DNA from: Sanderia malayensis
Taxonomy: Eukaryota; Cnidaria; Scyphozoa; Semaeostomeae; Pelagiidae
Length of the DNA: 64,000 bases
Assembly (NCBI GenBank): GCA_013076295.1
Contig: RQOL01000428.1
Location: 1-64,000 of the forward strand
Direction of reading: 5' to 3'
The position numbers were made by a program, and so were the translations under genes. Each line of letters begins with the position of its first letter. Within the stretch, counting starts at the first letter, position 1. The notes under the pieces were generated by a model. It made no database searches. It saw only the letters and a list, made by a program, of their open reading frames with translations, and was not told the origin of the DNA. Of this stretch, positions 9,000-22,765 are shown piece after piece.

Positions 9000-11900
9000 C
9001 CACTTCGTGTGCTGCATTCGCTTACGCTCATGCCCAGTTAAACCCCTCGTACAATGGGATAGCTCGCTGCGCTCAGCTGTCTTTCTAATATAAGGAAACA
9101 TTGACTGGTAGGGCGCACTTCATGCGCTGCACACGCTTACGCTCATGCCCCTTTCAACCCCACATACAATGGATGAGCTCGCTGCGTTCGCCTGTCTATC
9201 TATTATTAGGAAGCATTGACTGATAGGGCGCCCTTCGTGCGCTGCACTCGCTTACGCTCATGCCCCTTTAAACCCCACGTACAATGAGTTAGATCGCTGC
9301 GCTCACCTTTCTATCCATTATCAAGAAATATTGACTGGTAGGGTGCACTTCTTGCGCTGCACTCGCTTACGCACATGCCCCTTTCAACCCCATGTACAAT
9401 GGGTGAGCTCGCTGCGCTCGCTTGTCTATCTATTATCAGGAAACATTGGCCGATAGGGTGCACTTCATGCGCTGCACTCGCTTACGCTCATGCCCATTTC
9501 AACCCCACGTACAATGGGTTAGATCGCTGCGCTCGCCTGTCTATCTTTCATCAAGAAACATTGACTGATACGGCCACTTCGTGCACTTTATTTGCTTACG
9601 CTCATGCCCCTTTCATCCCCATCTACAATGGGATAGGTCGCTGCCCTTGCCTGTCTATCTATTATCAAGAAACATTGACTGATAAGGCGCACTTCATGGG
9701 CTGCACTCACTTATGCTCATGCCGCTTTCAACCCCACGTACAATGGGTTGGATGGCTGCCCTCGCCTGTCTATGTATTATCAAGAAACATTGACTGATAG
9801 GGCCACTTCGTGTGCTGCATTCGCTTACGCTCATGCCCAGTTAAACCCCTCGTACAATGGGATAGCTCGCTGCGCTCAGCTGTCTTTCTATTATCAAGAA
9901 ACATTGACTCGTAGGGCGCACTTCATGCGCTGCACACGCTTACGCTCATGCCCCTTTCAACCCCACATACAATGAGTTAGATCGCTGCGCTCACCTGTCT
10001 ATCCATTATCAAGAAATATTGACTGGTAGGGTGCACTTCTTGCGCTGCACTCGCTTACGCACATGCCCCTTTCAACCCCATGTACAATGGGTGAGCTCGC
10101 TGCGCTCGCCTGTCTATCTATTATCAGGAAACATTGGCTGATAGGGTGCACTTCATGCGCTGCACTCGCTTACGCTCATGCCCATTTCAACCCCACGTAC
10201 AATGGGTTAGATCGCTGCGCTCGCCTGTCTATCTTTTATCAAGAAACATTGACTGATACGGGCACTTCGTGCACTTTATTTGTATACGCTCATGCCCCTT
10301 TCATCCCCATGTACAATGGGATAGGTCGCTGCCCTTGCCTGTCTATCTATTATCAAGAAACATTGACTGATAAGGCGCACTTCATGCGCTGCACTCACTT
10401 ATGCTCATGCCCCTTTCAACCCCACGTACAATGGGTTGGATGGCTGCCCTCGCCTGTCTATGTATTATCAAGAAACATTGACTGATAGGGCCACTTCGTG
10501 TGCTGCATTCGCTTACGCTCATGCCCAGTTAAACCCCTCGTACAATGGGATAGCTCGCTGCGCTCAGCTGTCTTTCTATTATCAAGAAACATTGACTGGT
10601 AGGGCGCACTTCATGCGCTGCACACGCTTACGCTCATGCCCCTTTCAACCCCACATACAATGGATGAGCTCGCTGCGTTCGCCTGTCTATCTATTATTAG
10701 GAAGCATTGACTGATAGGGCGCCCTTCATGCGCTGCACTCGCTTACGCTCATGCCCCTTTAAACCCCACGTACAATGGGTTGGATGGCTGCCCTCCCCTG
10801 TCTATGTATTATCAAGAAACATTGAGTGATAGGGCCACTTCGTGTGCTGCATTCGCTTACGCTCATGCCCAGTTAAACCCCTCGTACAATGGGATAGCTC
10901 GCTGCGCTCAGCTGTCTCTCTATTATAAAGAAACATTGACTGGTAGGGCGCACTTCATGCGCTGCACACGCTTACGCTCATGCCCCTTTCAACCCCACAT
11001 ACAATGGATGAGCTCGCTGCGTTCGCCTGTCTATCTATTATTAGGAAGCATTGACTGATAGGGCGCCCTTCGTGCGCTGCACTCGCTTAGGCTCATGCCC
11101 CTTTAAACCCCACGTACAATGAGTTAGATCGCTGCGCTCACCTGTCTATCCATTATCAAGAAATATTGACTGGTAGGGTGCACTTCTTGCGCTGCACTCG
11201 CTTACGCACATGCCCCTTTCAACCCCATGTACAATGGGTGAGCTCGCTGCGCTCGCCTGTCTATCTATTATCAGGAAACATTGGCTGATAGGGTGCACTT
11301 CATGCGCTGCACTCGCTTACGCTCATGCCCATTTCAACCCCAAGTACAATGGGTTAGATCGCTGCGCTGGCCTGTCTATCTTTTATCAAGAAACATTGAC
11401 TGATACGGGCACTTCGTGCACTTTATTTGCTTACGCTCATGCCCCTTTCATCCCCATGTACAATGGGATAGGTTGCTGCCCTTGCCTGTCTATCTATTAT
11501 CAAGAAACATTGACTGATAAGGCGCACTTCATGCGCTGCACTCACTTATGCTCATGCCCCTTTCAACCCCACGTACAATGGGTTGGATGGCTGCCCTCGC
11601 CTGTCTATGTATTATCAAGAAACATTGACTGATAGGGCCACTTCGTGTGCTGCATTCGCTTACGCTCATGCCCAGTTAAACCCCTCGTACAATGGGATAG
11701 CTCGCTGCGCTCAGCTGTCTTTCTATTATCAAGAAACATTGACTGGTAGGGCGCACTTCATGCGCTGCACACGCTTACGCTCATGCCCCTTTCAACCCCA
11801 AATACAATGGATGAGCTCGCTGCGTTCGCCTGTTTATCTATTATTAGGAAGCATTGACTGATAGGGCGCCCTTCGTGCGCTGCACTCGCTTACGCTCATT
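9000..11900 (+). repeat. Internal higher-order repeats (688, 1,147 and 1,835 bp spacing)
   Basis: Blocks beginning with a GGATGGCTGCCCTC variant B monomer recur at 8,945, 9,748, 10,436, 10,780 and 11,583. The spacings of 688 bp (six monomers), 1,147 bp (ten monomers) and 1,835 bp (sixteen monomers) show repeated internal exchange. The pair at 8,945 and 10,780 shares CCCTCCCCTGTC and ATTGAGTGATAGGG, which the others lack, so it is a separate lineage. Confidence 0.82.
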
Positions 11901-12354
11901 CCCCTTTCAACCCCACGTACAATGAGTTAGATCGCTGCGCTGACCTGTCTATCCATTGTCAAGAAATATTGACTGATAGGGACACTTCGTGCGCTTCATT
12001 CGCTTACGCTCATGCCCCTTTCATCCCCATGTACAATGGGATAGCTTGCTGCCCTCGCCTGTCTATCTATTATCAGGAAACATTGACTGATAGGGAGCAC
12101 TTCGCACGCTGCGTTCACTTGTGCTCATGCCCCTTTTATCCCCATGTATAATGGGTTAGCTCACTGCGCTCGCTTGTCTATCTATTATCAAGAAACATTG
12201 ACTGATAGGGCGCCCTTCATGTGCTGCACTGGCATACGCTCATGCCCCTTTCAACCCCATGTACAATGGGATAGCTAGGGTACTGGTAGGGCGCACTTCA
12301 TGCGCTCCACTCGCTTACGCTCATGCCCCTTTCAACCCCATGTACAATGGGATA

Positions 12355-13697
12355 GGTCGCTGCCCTTGCCTGTCTATCTATTATCAAGAAACATTGACTG
12401 ATAAGGCGCACTTCATGCACTGCACTCACTTATGCTCATGCCCCTTTCAACCCCACGTACATTGGGTTGGATCGCTGCGCTCGCCTGTCTATGTATTATC
12501 AAGAAACATTGACTGATAGGGCACACTTCCTGTGCTGCATTCGCTTATGCTCATGCCCCTTTCAACCCCACATACAATGGGTGAGCCCGCTGCGCTCGCC
12601 TGTCTATCTATTATCAAGAAACATTGACTGATAGGGCGCCCTTCATGCGCTGCACTCGCTTACGCTCATGGGCCTTTCAACCACACGTACAATGGGTGAG
12701 CTGGCTGCGCTCCCCTTTCTGTCTATTATCAGGAAACATTGACTGATAGGGGGCCCTTCGTGCGCTGCACTCGCTTACACTGATGCCCCTTTCAACCCCA
12801 CGTACAATGGGTTAGATTGCTGCGCTCGCCTGTCTATCTCTTTTCAAGAATCATTGACTGACAGGGCGCCCTTCATGCGCTGCACTCGCTTACACTCATG
12901 CACCTTTCAACCCCACGTACAATGGGTTAGATCGCTGCGCTCTCCTGTCTATCTATTATCAAGAAACATTGACTGATAGGGGCACTTCGTGCGCTTCATT
13001 CATTTACGCTCATGCCCCTTTCAACCCCATGTACAATGGATGAGCTCGCTGCGCTCGCCTGTCTATCTATTATCAGCAAACATTGACTGGTAGGGCTCAC
13101 TTCATGCGCTGCACTCGCTTACGCTCATGCCCCTTTCAACCCCACATACAATGGATGAGCTCGCTGCGTTCGCCTGTCTATCTATTATTAGGAAGCATTG
13201 ACTGATAGGGCGCCCTTCATTTGCTGCACTCACTTACGCTCATGCCCCTTTCAACCCCACGTACAATGAGTTAGATCGCTGCGCTCACCTGTCTATCCAT
13301 TACCAAGAAACATTGACTGATAGGGGCACTTCGTGCGCTTCATTCATTTACGCTCATGCCCCTTTCAACCCCATGTACAATGGATGAGCTCGCTGCGCTC
13401 GCCTGTCTATCTATTATCAGCAAACATTGACTGGTAGGGCTCACTTCATGCGCTGCACTCGCTTACGCTCATGCCCCTTTCAACCCCACATACAATGGAT
13501 GAGCTCGCTGCGTTCGCCTGTCTATCTATTATTAGGAAGCATTGACTGATAGGGCGCCTTTCGTGTGCTGCACTCACTTACGCTCATGCCCCTTTCAACC
13601 CCAGGTACAATGAGTTACATCGCTGTGCTCGCCTGTCTATCCGTTATCAAGAAACATTGACTGATAGGGCGCACTTCGTGCACTGCCCTCGCTTACG
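12355..13697 (+). repeat. Spacer block with the TCTTTTCAAG module and a local trimer repeat
   Basis: A and B second halves lead into H, the ATGGGCC monomer and the ordered module seen at 2.4 kb (tag at 12,839). Three monomers of that module are then repeated in tandem: GATAGGGGCACTTCGTGCGC at about 12,975 recurs at about 13,319, a 344-bp shift. The right end is at about 13,697, where the large duplication's second copy starts at a variant B second half. Confidence 0.83.
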
Positions 13698-16600
13698 CTC
13701 ATGCCCCTTTCAACCCCACGTACAATGGGTTGGATCGCTGCGCTCGCCTGTCTATGTATTATCAAGAAACATTGACTGATAGGGCCACTTCGTGTGCTGC
13801 ATTCGCTTACGCTCATGCCCAGTTAAACCCCATGTACAATGGGATAGCTCGCTGCGCTCAGCCGTCTATCTATTATCAAGAAACATTGACTGGTAGGGCG
13901 CACTTCATGCGCTGCACACGCTTAAGCTCATGCCCTTTTCAACCCCACATACAATGAGTTAGATTGCGGCGCTCACCTGTCTATCCATTATCAAGAAATA
14001 TTGACTGGTAGGGCGCACTTCTTGCGCTGCACTCGCTTACGCTCATGCCCCTTTCAACCCCACGTACAATGGGTGAGCTCGCTGCGCTCGCCTGTCTATC
14101 TATTATCAGGAAACATTGGCTGATAGGGTGCACTTCATGCGCTGCACTCGCTTACGCTCATGCCCCTCTCAACCCCACGTACAATGGGTTAGATCGCTGC
14201 GCTCGCCTGTCTATCTTTTATCAAGAAACATTGACTGATACGGGCACTTCGTGCACTTTATTTGCTTACGCTCATGCCCCATTCATCCCCATGTACAATG
14301 GGTTAGCTCACTGCGCTCGCTTGTCTATCTCTTATAAAAAAAATTGACTGATAGGGCGCACTTTGTGCGCTGCACTCGCTTACGCTCATGCCCCTTTCAA
14401 CCCCACGTACAATGAGTTAGATCGCTGCGCTCACCTGTCTATCCATTATCAACAAATATTGACTGATAGGGCGCCCTTCATGCGCTGCACTCGCATACGC
14501 TCATGCTCCTTTCAACCCCATGTACAATGGGATAGCTAGGGTACTGGTAGGGCGCACTTCATGCGCTCCACTCGCTTACGCTCATGCCCCTTTCAACCCC
14601 ATGTACAATGGGATAGCTTGTTGCGCTCCCTGTCTAACTATTATCAAGAAACATTGACTGGTAGGGCGCACTTCATGCGCCACACTCGCTTACGCTCATG
14701 CCACTTTCAACCCCACGTACAAGGGGTTAGATCGCTGCACTCGCCTGTCTATCTATTATCAAGAAACATTGACTGGCAGGGCGCACTTCATGCGCTGCAC
14801 TCGCTTACGCTCATGCCCCTTGCAACACCACGTACAATGGGTTAGATCGCTGCGCTCGCTTATCTAACTATTATCAGGAAACATAGACTGATAGGGAGCA
14901 CTTCGCGCGCTGCATTCGCTTGTGCTCATGCCCCTTTTATCCCCATGTACAATGGGTTAGCTCACTGCGCTCGCTTATCTATCTATTATCAGGAAACATA
15001 GACTGATAGGGAGCACTTCGCGCGCTGCATTCGCTTGTGCTCATGCCCCTTTTATCCCCATGAACAATGGGTTAGCTCACTGCGCTCGCTTGTCTATCTA
15101 TTATCAGGAAACATAGACTGATAGGGAGCACTTCGCGCGCTGCATTCGCTTGTGCTCATGCCCCTTTTATCCCATGTACAATGGGTTAGCTCACTGCGCT
15201 CGCTTGTCTATCTATTATCAAGAAACATTGACTGATAGGGCACACTTCCTGTGCTGCACTCGCTTATGCTCATGCCCCTTTCAACCCCACATACAATGGG
15301 TGAGCCCGCTGCGCTCGCCTGTCTATCTATTATCAAGAAACATTGACTGAGAGGGCGCCCTTCATGCGCTGCACTCGCTTACGCTCATGGGCCTTTCAAC
15401 CACACGTACAATGGGTGAGCTGGCTGCGCTCGCCTTTCTATCTATTATCAGGAAACATTGACTGATAGGGGGCCCTTCATGCACTGCACTCGCTTACGCT
15501 CATGCCCCTTTCACCCCCATGTGCAATGGGTTAGCTCACTGCGCTCGCTTATCTATCTATTATAAAAAAAATTGACTGTTAGGGCGCACTTTGTGCGCTG
15601 CACTCGCTTACGCTCATGCCCTTTTTAACCCCACGTACAATGGTTTAGATCACTATGCCCGCCTGTCTACCTATTATCAAGAAACATTGACTGATAGGGC
15701 GCCCTTTGTGCGCTGCACACGCTTATGCTCATGCCCCTTTCAACCCCATGTACAATGGGATAGCTCGTTGTGCTCGCCTGTCTATCCATTATCAAGAAAC
15801 ATTGACTGGTAGGGCGCACTTCATGCGCTGCACTCGCTTACGCTCATGCCCCTTTCAACCCCACATACAATGGATGAGCTCGCTGCGCTCGCCTGTCTAT
15901 CTATTATCAGGAAACATTGACTGATAGGGGCCCTTTGTGTGCTGCACTCGCTTAAGCTCATGCCCCTATTCAACCCCATGTACAATGGGATAGCTCGTTG
16001 TGCTCGCCTGTCTATCTATTATCAAGAAACGTTGACTGGTAGGGCGCACTTCATGCGCTGCACTTGCTTACGCTCATGCCCCTTTCAACCCCACGTACAA
16101 TGGATGAGCTCGCTGCGCTCGCCTGTCTATCTATTATCAGGAAACATTGACTGATAGGGGCCTTTTGTGCGCTGCACTCTCTTATGCTCATGCCCCTTTC
16201 AACCCCAATTACAATGAGTTAGATCGCTGCGCTCGCCTGTCTATCTATTATCAAGAAACATTGACAGATAGGTTCACCTCGTGCACTTCGTTCGATTACG
16301 CTCATGCCCCTTTCAACCCCATGTACAATGGGATAGGTCGCTGCCCTTGCCTGTCTATCTATTATCAAGAAACATTGACTGATAAGGCGCACTTCATGCG
16401 CTGCACTCACTTATGCTCATGCCCCTTTCAACCCCACGTACAATGGGTTGGATGGCTGCCCTCCCCTGTCTATGTATTATCAAGAAACATTGAGTGATAG
16501 GGCCACTTCGTGTGCTGCATTCGCTTACGCTCATGCCCAGTTAAACCCCTCGTACAATGGGATAGCTCGCTGCGCTCAGCTGTCTTTCTATTATAAAGAA

Positions 16601-18710
16601 ACATTGACTGGTAGGGCGCACTTCATGCGCTGCACACGCTTACGCTCATGCCCCTTTCAACCCCACATACAATGGATGAGCTCGCTGCGTTCGCCTGTCT
16701 ATCTATTATTAGGAAGCATTGACTGATAGGGCGCCCTTCGAGCGCTGCACTCGCTTACGCTCATGCCCCTTTCAACCCCACGTACAATGAGTTAGATCGC
16801 TGCGCTCACCTGTCTATCCATTATCAAGAAATATTGACTGGTAGGGTGCACTTCTTGCGCTGCACCCGCTTACGCACATGCCCCTTTCAACCCCATGTAC
16901 AATGGGTGAGCTCGCTGCGCTCGCCTGTCTATCTATTATCAGGAAACATTGGCTGATAGGGTGCACTTCATGCGCTGCACTCGCTTACGCTCATGCCCAT
17001 TTCAACCCCACGTACAATGGGTTAGATCGCTGCGCTCGCCTGTCTATCTTTTATCAAGAAACATTGACTGATACGGCCACTTCGTGCACTTTATTTGCTT
17101 ACGCTCATGCCCCTTTCATCCCCATCTACAATTGGATAGGTCGCTGCCCTTGCCTGTCTATCTATTATCAAGAAACATTGACTGATAAGGCGCACTTCAT
17201 GCGCTGCACTCACTTATGCTCATGCCGCTTTCAACCCCACGTACAATGGGTTGGATGGCTGCCCTCGCCTGTCTATGTATTATCAAGAAACATTGACTGA
17301 TAGGGCCACTTCGTGTGCTGCATTCGCTTACGCTCATGCCCAGTTAAACCCCTCGTACAATGGGATAGCTCGCTGCGCTCAGCTGTCTTTCTATTATCAA
17401 GAAACATTGACTGGTAGGGCGCACTTCATGCGCTGCACACGCTTACGCTCATGCCCCTTTCAACCCCACATACAATGAGTTAGATCGCTGCGCTCACCTG
17501 TCTATCCATTATCAAGAAATATTGACTGGTAGGGTGCACTTCTTGCGCTGCACTCGCTTACGCACATGCCCCTTTCAACCCCATGTACAATGGGTGAGCT
17601 CGCTGCGCTCGCCTGTCTATCTATTATCAGGAAACATTGGCTGATAGGGTGCACTTCATGCGCTGCACTCGCTTACGCTCATGCCCATTTCAACCCCACG
17701 TACAATGGGTTAGATCGCTGCGCTCGCCTGTCTATCTTTTATCAAGAAACATTGACTGATACGGGCACTTCGTGCACTTTATTTGCTTACGCTCATGCCC
17801 CTTTCATCCCCATGTACAATGGGATAGGTCGCTGCCCTTGCCTGTCTATCTATTATCAAGAAACATTGACTGATAAGGCGCACTTCATGCGCTGCACTCA
17901 CTTATGCTCATGCCCCTTTCAACCCCACGTACAATGGGTTGGATGGCTGCCCTCGCCTGTCTATGTATTATCAAGAAACATTGACTGATAGGGCCACTTC
18001 GTGTGCTGCATCCGCTTACGCTCATGCCCAGTTAAACCCCTCGTACAATGGGATAGCTCGCTGCGCTCAGCTGTCTTTCTATTATCAAGAAACATTGACT
18101 GGTAGGGCGCACTTCATGCGCTGCACACGCTTACGCTCATGCCCCTTTCAACCCCACATACAATGGATGAGCTCGCTGCGTTCGCCTGTCTATCTATTAT
18201 TAGGAAGCATTGACTGATAGGGCGCCCTTCGTGCGCTGCACTCGCTTACGCTCATTCCCCTTTCAACCCCACGTACAATGAGTTAGATCGCTGCGCTGAC
18301 CTGTCTATCCATTGTCAAGAAATATTGACTGATAGGGACACTTCGTGCGCTTCATTCGCTTACGCTCATGCCCCTTTCATCCCCATGTACAATGGGATAG
18401 CTTGCTGCCCTCGCCTGTCTATCTATTATCAGGAAACATTGACTGATAGGGAGCACTTCGCACGCTGCGTTCACTTGTGCTCATGCCCCTTTTATCCCCA
18501 TGTATAATGGGTTAGCTCACTGCGCTCGCTTGTCTATCTATTATCAAGAAACATTGACTGATAGGGCGCCCTTCATGTGCTGCACTTGCATACGCTCATG
18601 CCCCTTTCAACCCCATGTACAATGGGATAGCTAGGGTACTGGTAGGGCGCACTTCATGCGCTCTACTCGCTCACGCTCATGCCCCTTTCAACCCCATGTA
18701 CAATGGGATA
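13698..18710 (+). repeat. Large segmental duplication, copy 2 (partner 6,193-12,354)
   Basis: About 5.0 kb, with the same order of monomer variants as copy 1. Relative to copy 1 it has one extra monomer near 14,150-14,264 and lacks one near 16,215 and ten around 18.2 kb; the net 1,149-bp length difference is accounted for by these steps plus single bases. Point differences are sparse (for example GCATACGCTC with TTGC or TGGC before it near 18,580 and 12,230). The right end is at 18,710, after which copy 2 goes to an F-type context. Confidence 0.88.
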
Positions 18711-19520
18711 GCTTGCTGCCCTCGCCTGTCTATCTATTTTCAGGAAACATTGACTGATAGGGAGCACTTCGCACGCTGCATTCGCTTTTGCTCATGCCCC
18801 TTTTATCCCCACGTACAATGCATGAGCTCGCTGCGCTCGCCTGTCTATCTACTATCAGGAAACATTGACTGATAGGGGCCCTTTGTGCGCTGCACTCGCT
18901 TATGCTCATGCCCCTTTCAACCCCAGGTACAATGAGTTACATCGCTGTGCTCGCCTGTCTATCCCTTATCAAGAAACATTGACTGATAGGGCGCACTTCG
19001 TGCACTGCCCTCGCTTATGCTCATGCCCCTTTCAATCCCATGTACAATGGGTGAGCTCGCCGCTTTTGCCTGTCTATCAATTATCAGCAATCATTGACTG
19101 ATAGGGGGCCCTTTGTGCGCTGCACTCGCTTACCCTCATGCCCCTTCCAACCCCACGTACAATTGGTTAGATCGCTGTGCTCGCCTGTCTATCTATTATC
19201 AAGAAACATTGACAGATAGGTTCACCTCGTGCACTTCGTTCGATTACGCTCATGCCCCTTTCAACCCCATGTACAATGGGATAGGTCGCTGCCCTTGCCT
19301 GTCTATCTATTATCAAGAAACATTGACTGATAAGGCGCACTTCATGCGCTGCACTCACTTATGCTCATGCCCCTTTCAACCCCACGTACAATGGGTTGGA
19401 TCGCTGCGCTCGCCTGTCTATGTATTATCAAGAAACATTGACTGATAGGGCCACTTCGTGTGCTGCATTCGCTTACGCTCATGCCCAGTTAAACCCCATG
19501 TAGAATTGGATAGCTCGCTG
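18711..19520 (+). repeat. F, G, L and A-B-C monomers at the right edge of the large duplication
   Basis: Contains an F monomer, a monomer with CCCCAGGTACAATGAGTTACATCGC, an L monomer (CTGCCCTCGC, TTTCAATCCCATG, GAGCTCGCCGCTTTTGCC) and a G monomer at 19,098 followed by A (19,213), B and C. This is the first appearance of the L monomer, which dominates 22.7-34.7 kb. Confidence 0.8.
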
Positions 19521-21290
19521 CGCTCAGTCGTCTATCTATTATCAGGAAACGTTGACTGATAGGGGGCCCTTCATGCGCTGCACTTGCTTACGCTGATGTC
19601 CCTTTCAACCCCACGTACAATGGGTTAGATCGCTGCGCTCGCCTGTCTATCTTTTAATAAGAAACATTGACTGATACAAGCACTTCGTGCACTTTATTTG
19701 CTTACGCTCATGCCCCTTTCATCCCCATGTACAATGGGTTAGCTCACTGCGCTCGCTTGTCTATCTATTATAAAAAAAATTGACTGATAGGGCGCACTTT
19801 GTGCGCTGCACCCGCTTACGCTCATGCACCTTTCAACCCCACGTACAATGGGTTGCATCACTGCACTCTCCTGTCTATCTATTATCAGGAAACATTGACT
19901 GATAGGTCGCCTTTCGTGTGCTGCACCCGCTTAGACTCATGCCCCTTTCAACCCCACGTACAATGAGTTGGATCGCTGGGCTCGCCTGTCTACCTATTAT
20001 CAAGAAACATTGACAGATAGGACGCAAGTCAGGGCTGCATTCGCTTATGTTAATGACCCGTTCAACCCCATGTACAATGGGATAGCTCGCAGCGTTCACC
20101 TGTCTATCCATTATCAAGAAACATTGACTGATAGGGCGCCCTTTGTGCGCTGCACTCGCTTACCCTCATGCCCCTTTCAACCCCACGTACAATGGGTTAG
20201 ATCGCTGCGCTGGCCTGTCTATCTATTATCAAGAACCATTGACTGATAGGGGCACTTCGTGCACTTCGTTCGCTTACGCTCAAGCCCCTTTCAACCCCAC
20301 GTACAATGGATTGCATCGCTGCGCTCTCCTGTCTATCTATTATCAGGAAACATTGACTGATAGGTCGCCTTTCGTGCGCTGCACCCGCTTACACTCTTGC
20401 CAGTTTCAACCCCACGTACAACCGTTTAGATCACCGCGCTCTCCTGTCTATCTATTATCAGGAAACATTGACTGATAGGTCGCCTTTCGTGCGCTGCACC
20501 CGCTTACACTCATGCCAGTTTCAACCCCACATACAACGGTTTAGATCACTGCGCTCTCCTGTCTATCTATTATCAAGAAGCATTGACTGATAGGGCGCAC
20601 TTCGTGTGCTGCACTCACTTATGCTCATGCCCCTTTCAACCCCACGTACGATCGGTTGGATCGCTGCGCTTGCCTGTTTATCTTTTATCAAGAAACATCG
20701 ACCGATAGGGCGCCCTTCGTGCGCTGCACTCGCTTACGCTCATGCCCCTTTCAACCCCACGTAGGATGGATTAGATCGCTGCGCTCTCCAGTCTATCTAT
20801 TATCAAGAAACTTTGACTGATATGGCGCACTTTGTGCGCTGCATTCGGTTACGCTCATGCTCCTTTGAACCCCATGTACAATGGGATAGCTAGTTGCACT
20901 CGCCTGTCAATCTATTATCAAGAAACATTGACTGGAAGGGCGCACTTGATGCGCTGCACTCGCTTACGCTCATGCCCCTTTGAACCCACATACAATGGAT
21001 GAGCTCGCTGCGCTCTCCTGTCTATCTATTATTAGGAAACATTGACTGATAGGGCGCCCTTCGTGCGCTGCACTCGCTTACGCCCATGCCTCTTTCAACC
21101 CCACGTACAATGGGTTAGATCACTGCGCTTGCCTGTCTATCTATTATCAAGAAACATTGACTGATAGGGGCACTTCGTGCGCTGTATTCGCTTACGCTCA
21201 TGCCCCTTTCAACCTCATGTACAATGGGTGAGCTTGCTGCGCTCGCCTTTTTATCTATTATCAGGAAACATTGACTGATAGGGGGCCCTT
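19521..21290 (+). repeat. Divergent-monomer zone
   Basis: Monomers here have many private changes: CTTTTAATAAGAAAC near 19,650, ATGACCCGTTCAACC near 20,053, ACAACCGTTTAGATCACCGCGC near 20,418, GTACGATCGGTTGG near 20,647 and GTAGGATGGATTAG near 20,761. I found no near-identical partner for this stretch, although single monomers resemble types in 46-49 and 61-63 kb. Two neighbouring monomers at 20,357-20,471 and 20,472-20,585 are close copies sharing CTTACACTC and GCCAGTTTCAACC. Confidence 0.75.
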
Positions 21291-22305
21291 CGTGCGCTGC
21301 ACTCGCTTACGCTGATGCCCCTTTCAACCCCACGTACAATGGGTTAGATTGCTGCGCTCGCCTGTCTATCTCTTTTCAAGAATCATTGACTGACAGGGCG
21401 CCCTTCATGCGCTGCACTCGCTTACACTCATGCACCTTTCAACCCCACGTACAATGGGTTAGATCGCTGCGCTCTCCTGTCTATCTATTATCAAGAAACA
21501 TTGACTGATAGGGGCACTTCGAGCGCTTCATTCATTTACGCTCATGCCCCTTTCAACCCCATGTACAATGGACGAGCTCGCTGCGCTCGCCTGTCTATCT
21601 ATTATCAGCAAACATTGACTGGTAGGGCTCACTTCATGCGCTGCACTCCCTTACGCTCTTGCCCCTCTCAACCCCACATACAATGGATGAGCTCGCTGCG
21701 TTCGCCTGTCTATCTATTATTAGGAAGCATTGACTGATAGGGCGCCCTTCGTGCGCTGCACTCGCTTACGCTCATGCCCATTTCAACCCCATGTACAATG
21801 AGTTGATCGCTGCGCTCACCTGTCTATCCATTATCAAGAAATATTGACTGGTAGGGCGCACTTCTTGCGCTGCACTCGCTTACGCTCATGCCCCTTTCAG
21901 CCCCACATACAATGGGTGAGCTCGCTGCGCTCGCCTGTCTATCTATTATCAGGAAACATTGGCTGATGGGGTGCATTTCCTGCGCTGTACTCGCTTACGC
22001 TCATGCCTCTTTCAACCCCACGTACAATGGGTTAGATCGCTGCGCTCGCCTGTCTATCTTTTATTAAGAAACATTGACTGGTACGTGCACTTCGTGCACT
22101 TTATTTGCTTACGCTCATGCCCCTTTCATCCCCATGTACAATGGGTTAGCTCACTGCGCTCGCTTGTCTATCTATTATAAAAAAAATTGACTGATAGGGC
22201 GCACTTTGTGCGCTGCACTCGCTTACGCTCATGCCCTTTTTAACCCCACGTACAATGGGTTAGATCACTGTGCCCGCCTGTCTACCTATTATCAAGAAAC
22301 ATTGA

Positions 22306-22420
22306 CTGATAGGACGCACTTCGTGGGCTGCATTCGCTTACGTTCATGCCCCTTTCAACCCCATGTGCAATGGGTTAGATCGCTTCACTCTCCTGTCTAT
22401 CAATTATCAAGAAACATTGA
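22306..22420 (+). repeat. Monomer variant M (115 bp)
   Basis: It has GATAGGACGCACTTCGTGGGC, CTTACGTTCATGCCCC and either ATGTGCAATGGG or ACGTACAATGGATGAGC, then TCAATTATCA. It regularly follows the TGTGCCCGCCTGTCTACC monomer. It is one of the commonest types from 34 to 62 kb. Confidence 0.85.
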
Positions 22421-22765
22421 CTGATAGGGCGCCCTCCGTGCACTGCACTCGCTTAAGCTCATGCCCCTATTCAACCCCATGTACAATGGGATAGATCGCT
22501 GCGCTCGCCTGTCTATCTATTATCAAGAAACATTGACAGATAGGTTCACCTCGTGCACTTCGTTCGATTACGCTCATGCCCCTTTAATCCCCATGTACAA
22601 TGGGATAGGTCGCTGCCCTTGCCTGTCTATCTATTATCAAGAAACATTGACTGATAAGGCGCACTTCATGCGCTGCACTCACTTATGCTCATGCCCCTTT
22701 CAACCCCAGGTACAATGAGTTACATCGCTGTGCTCGCCTGTCTATCCCTTATCAAGAAACATTGA

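Larger units (their letters stand above)
6193..12354 (+). repeat. Large segmental duplication, copy 1 (partner 13,698-18,710)
   Basis: The monomer order matches the partner for about 6.2 kb. The shift changes in steps of whole monomers: 7,505 bp up to about 6.6 kb, 7,619/7,618 from about 6.9 to 8.6 kb, 7,503 from about 8.7 to 10.7 kb, and 6,356 from about 11.6 kb on. Copy 1 therefore lacks one 114-bp monomer present in copy 2 (near 14,150-14,264), has one extra monomer near 8,650, and carries an extra 1,147 bp (ten monomers) somewhere within 9.8-11.9 kb. The right end is at 12,354, where copy 1 turns to variant A's GGTCGCTGCCC. Confidence 0.88.
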
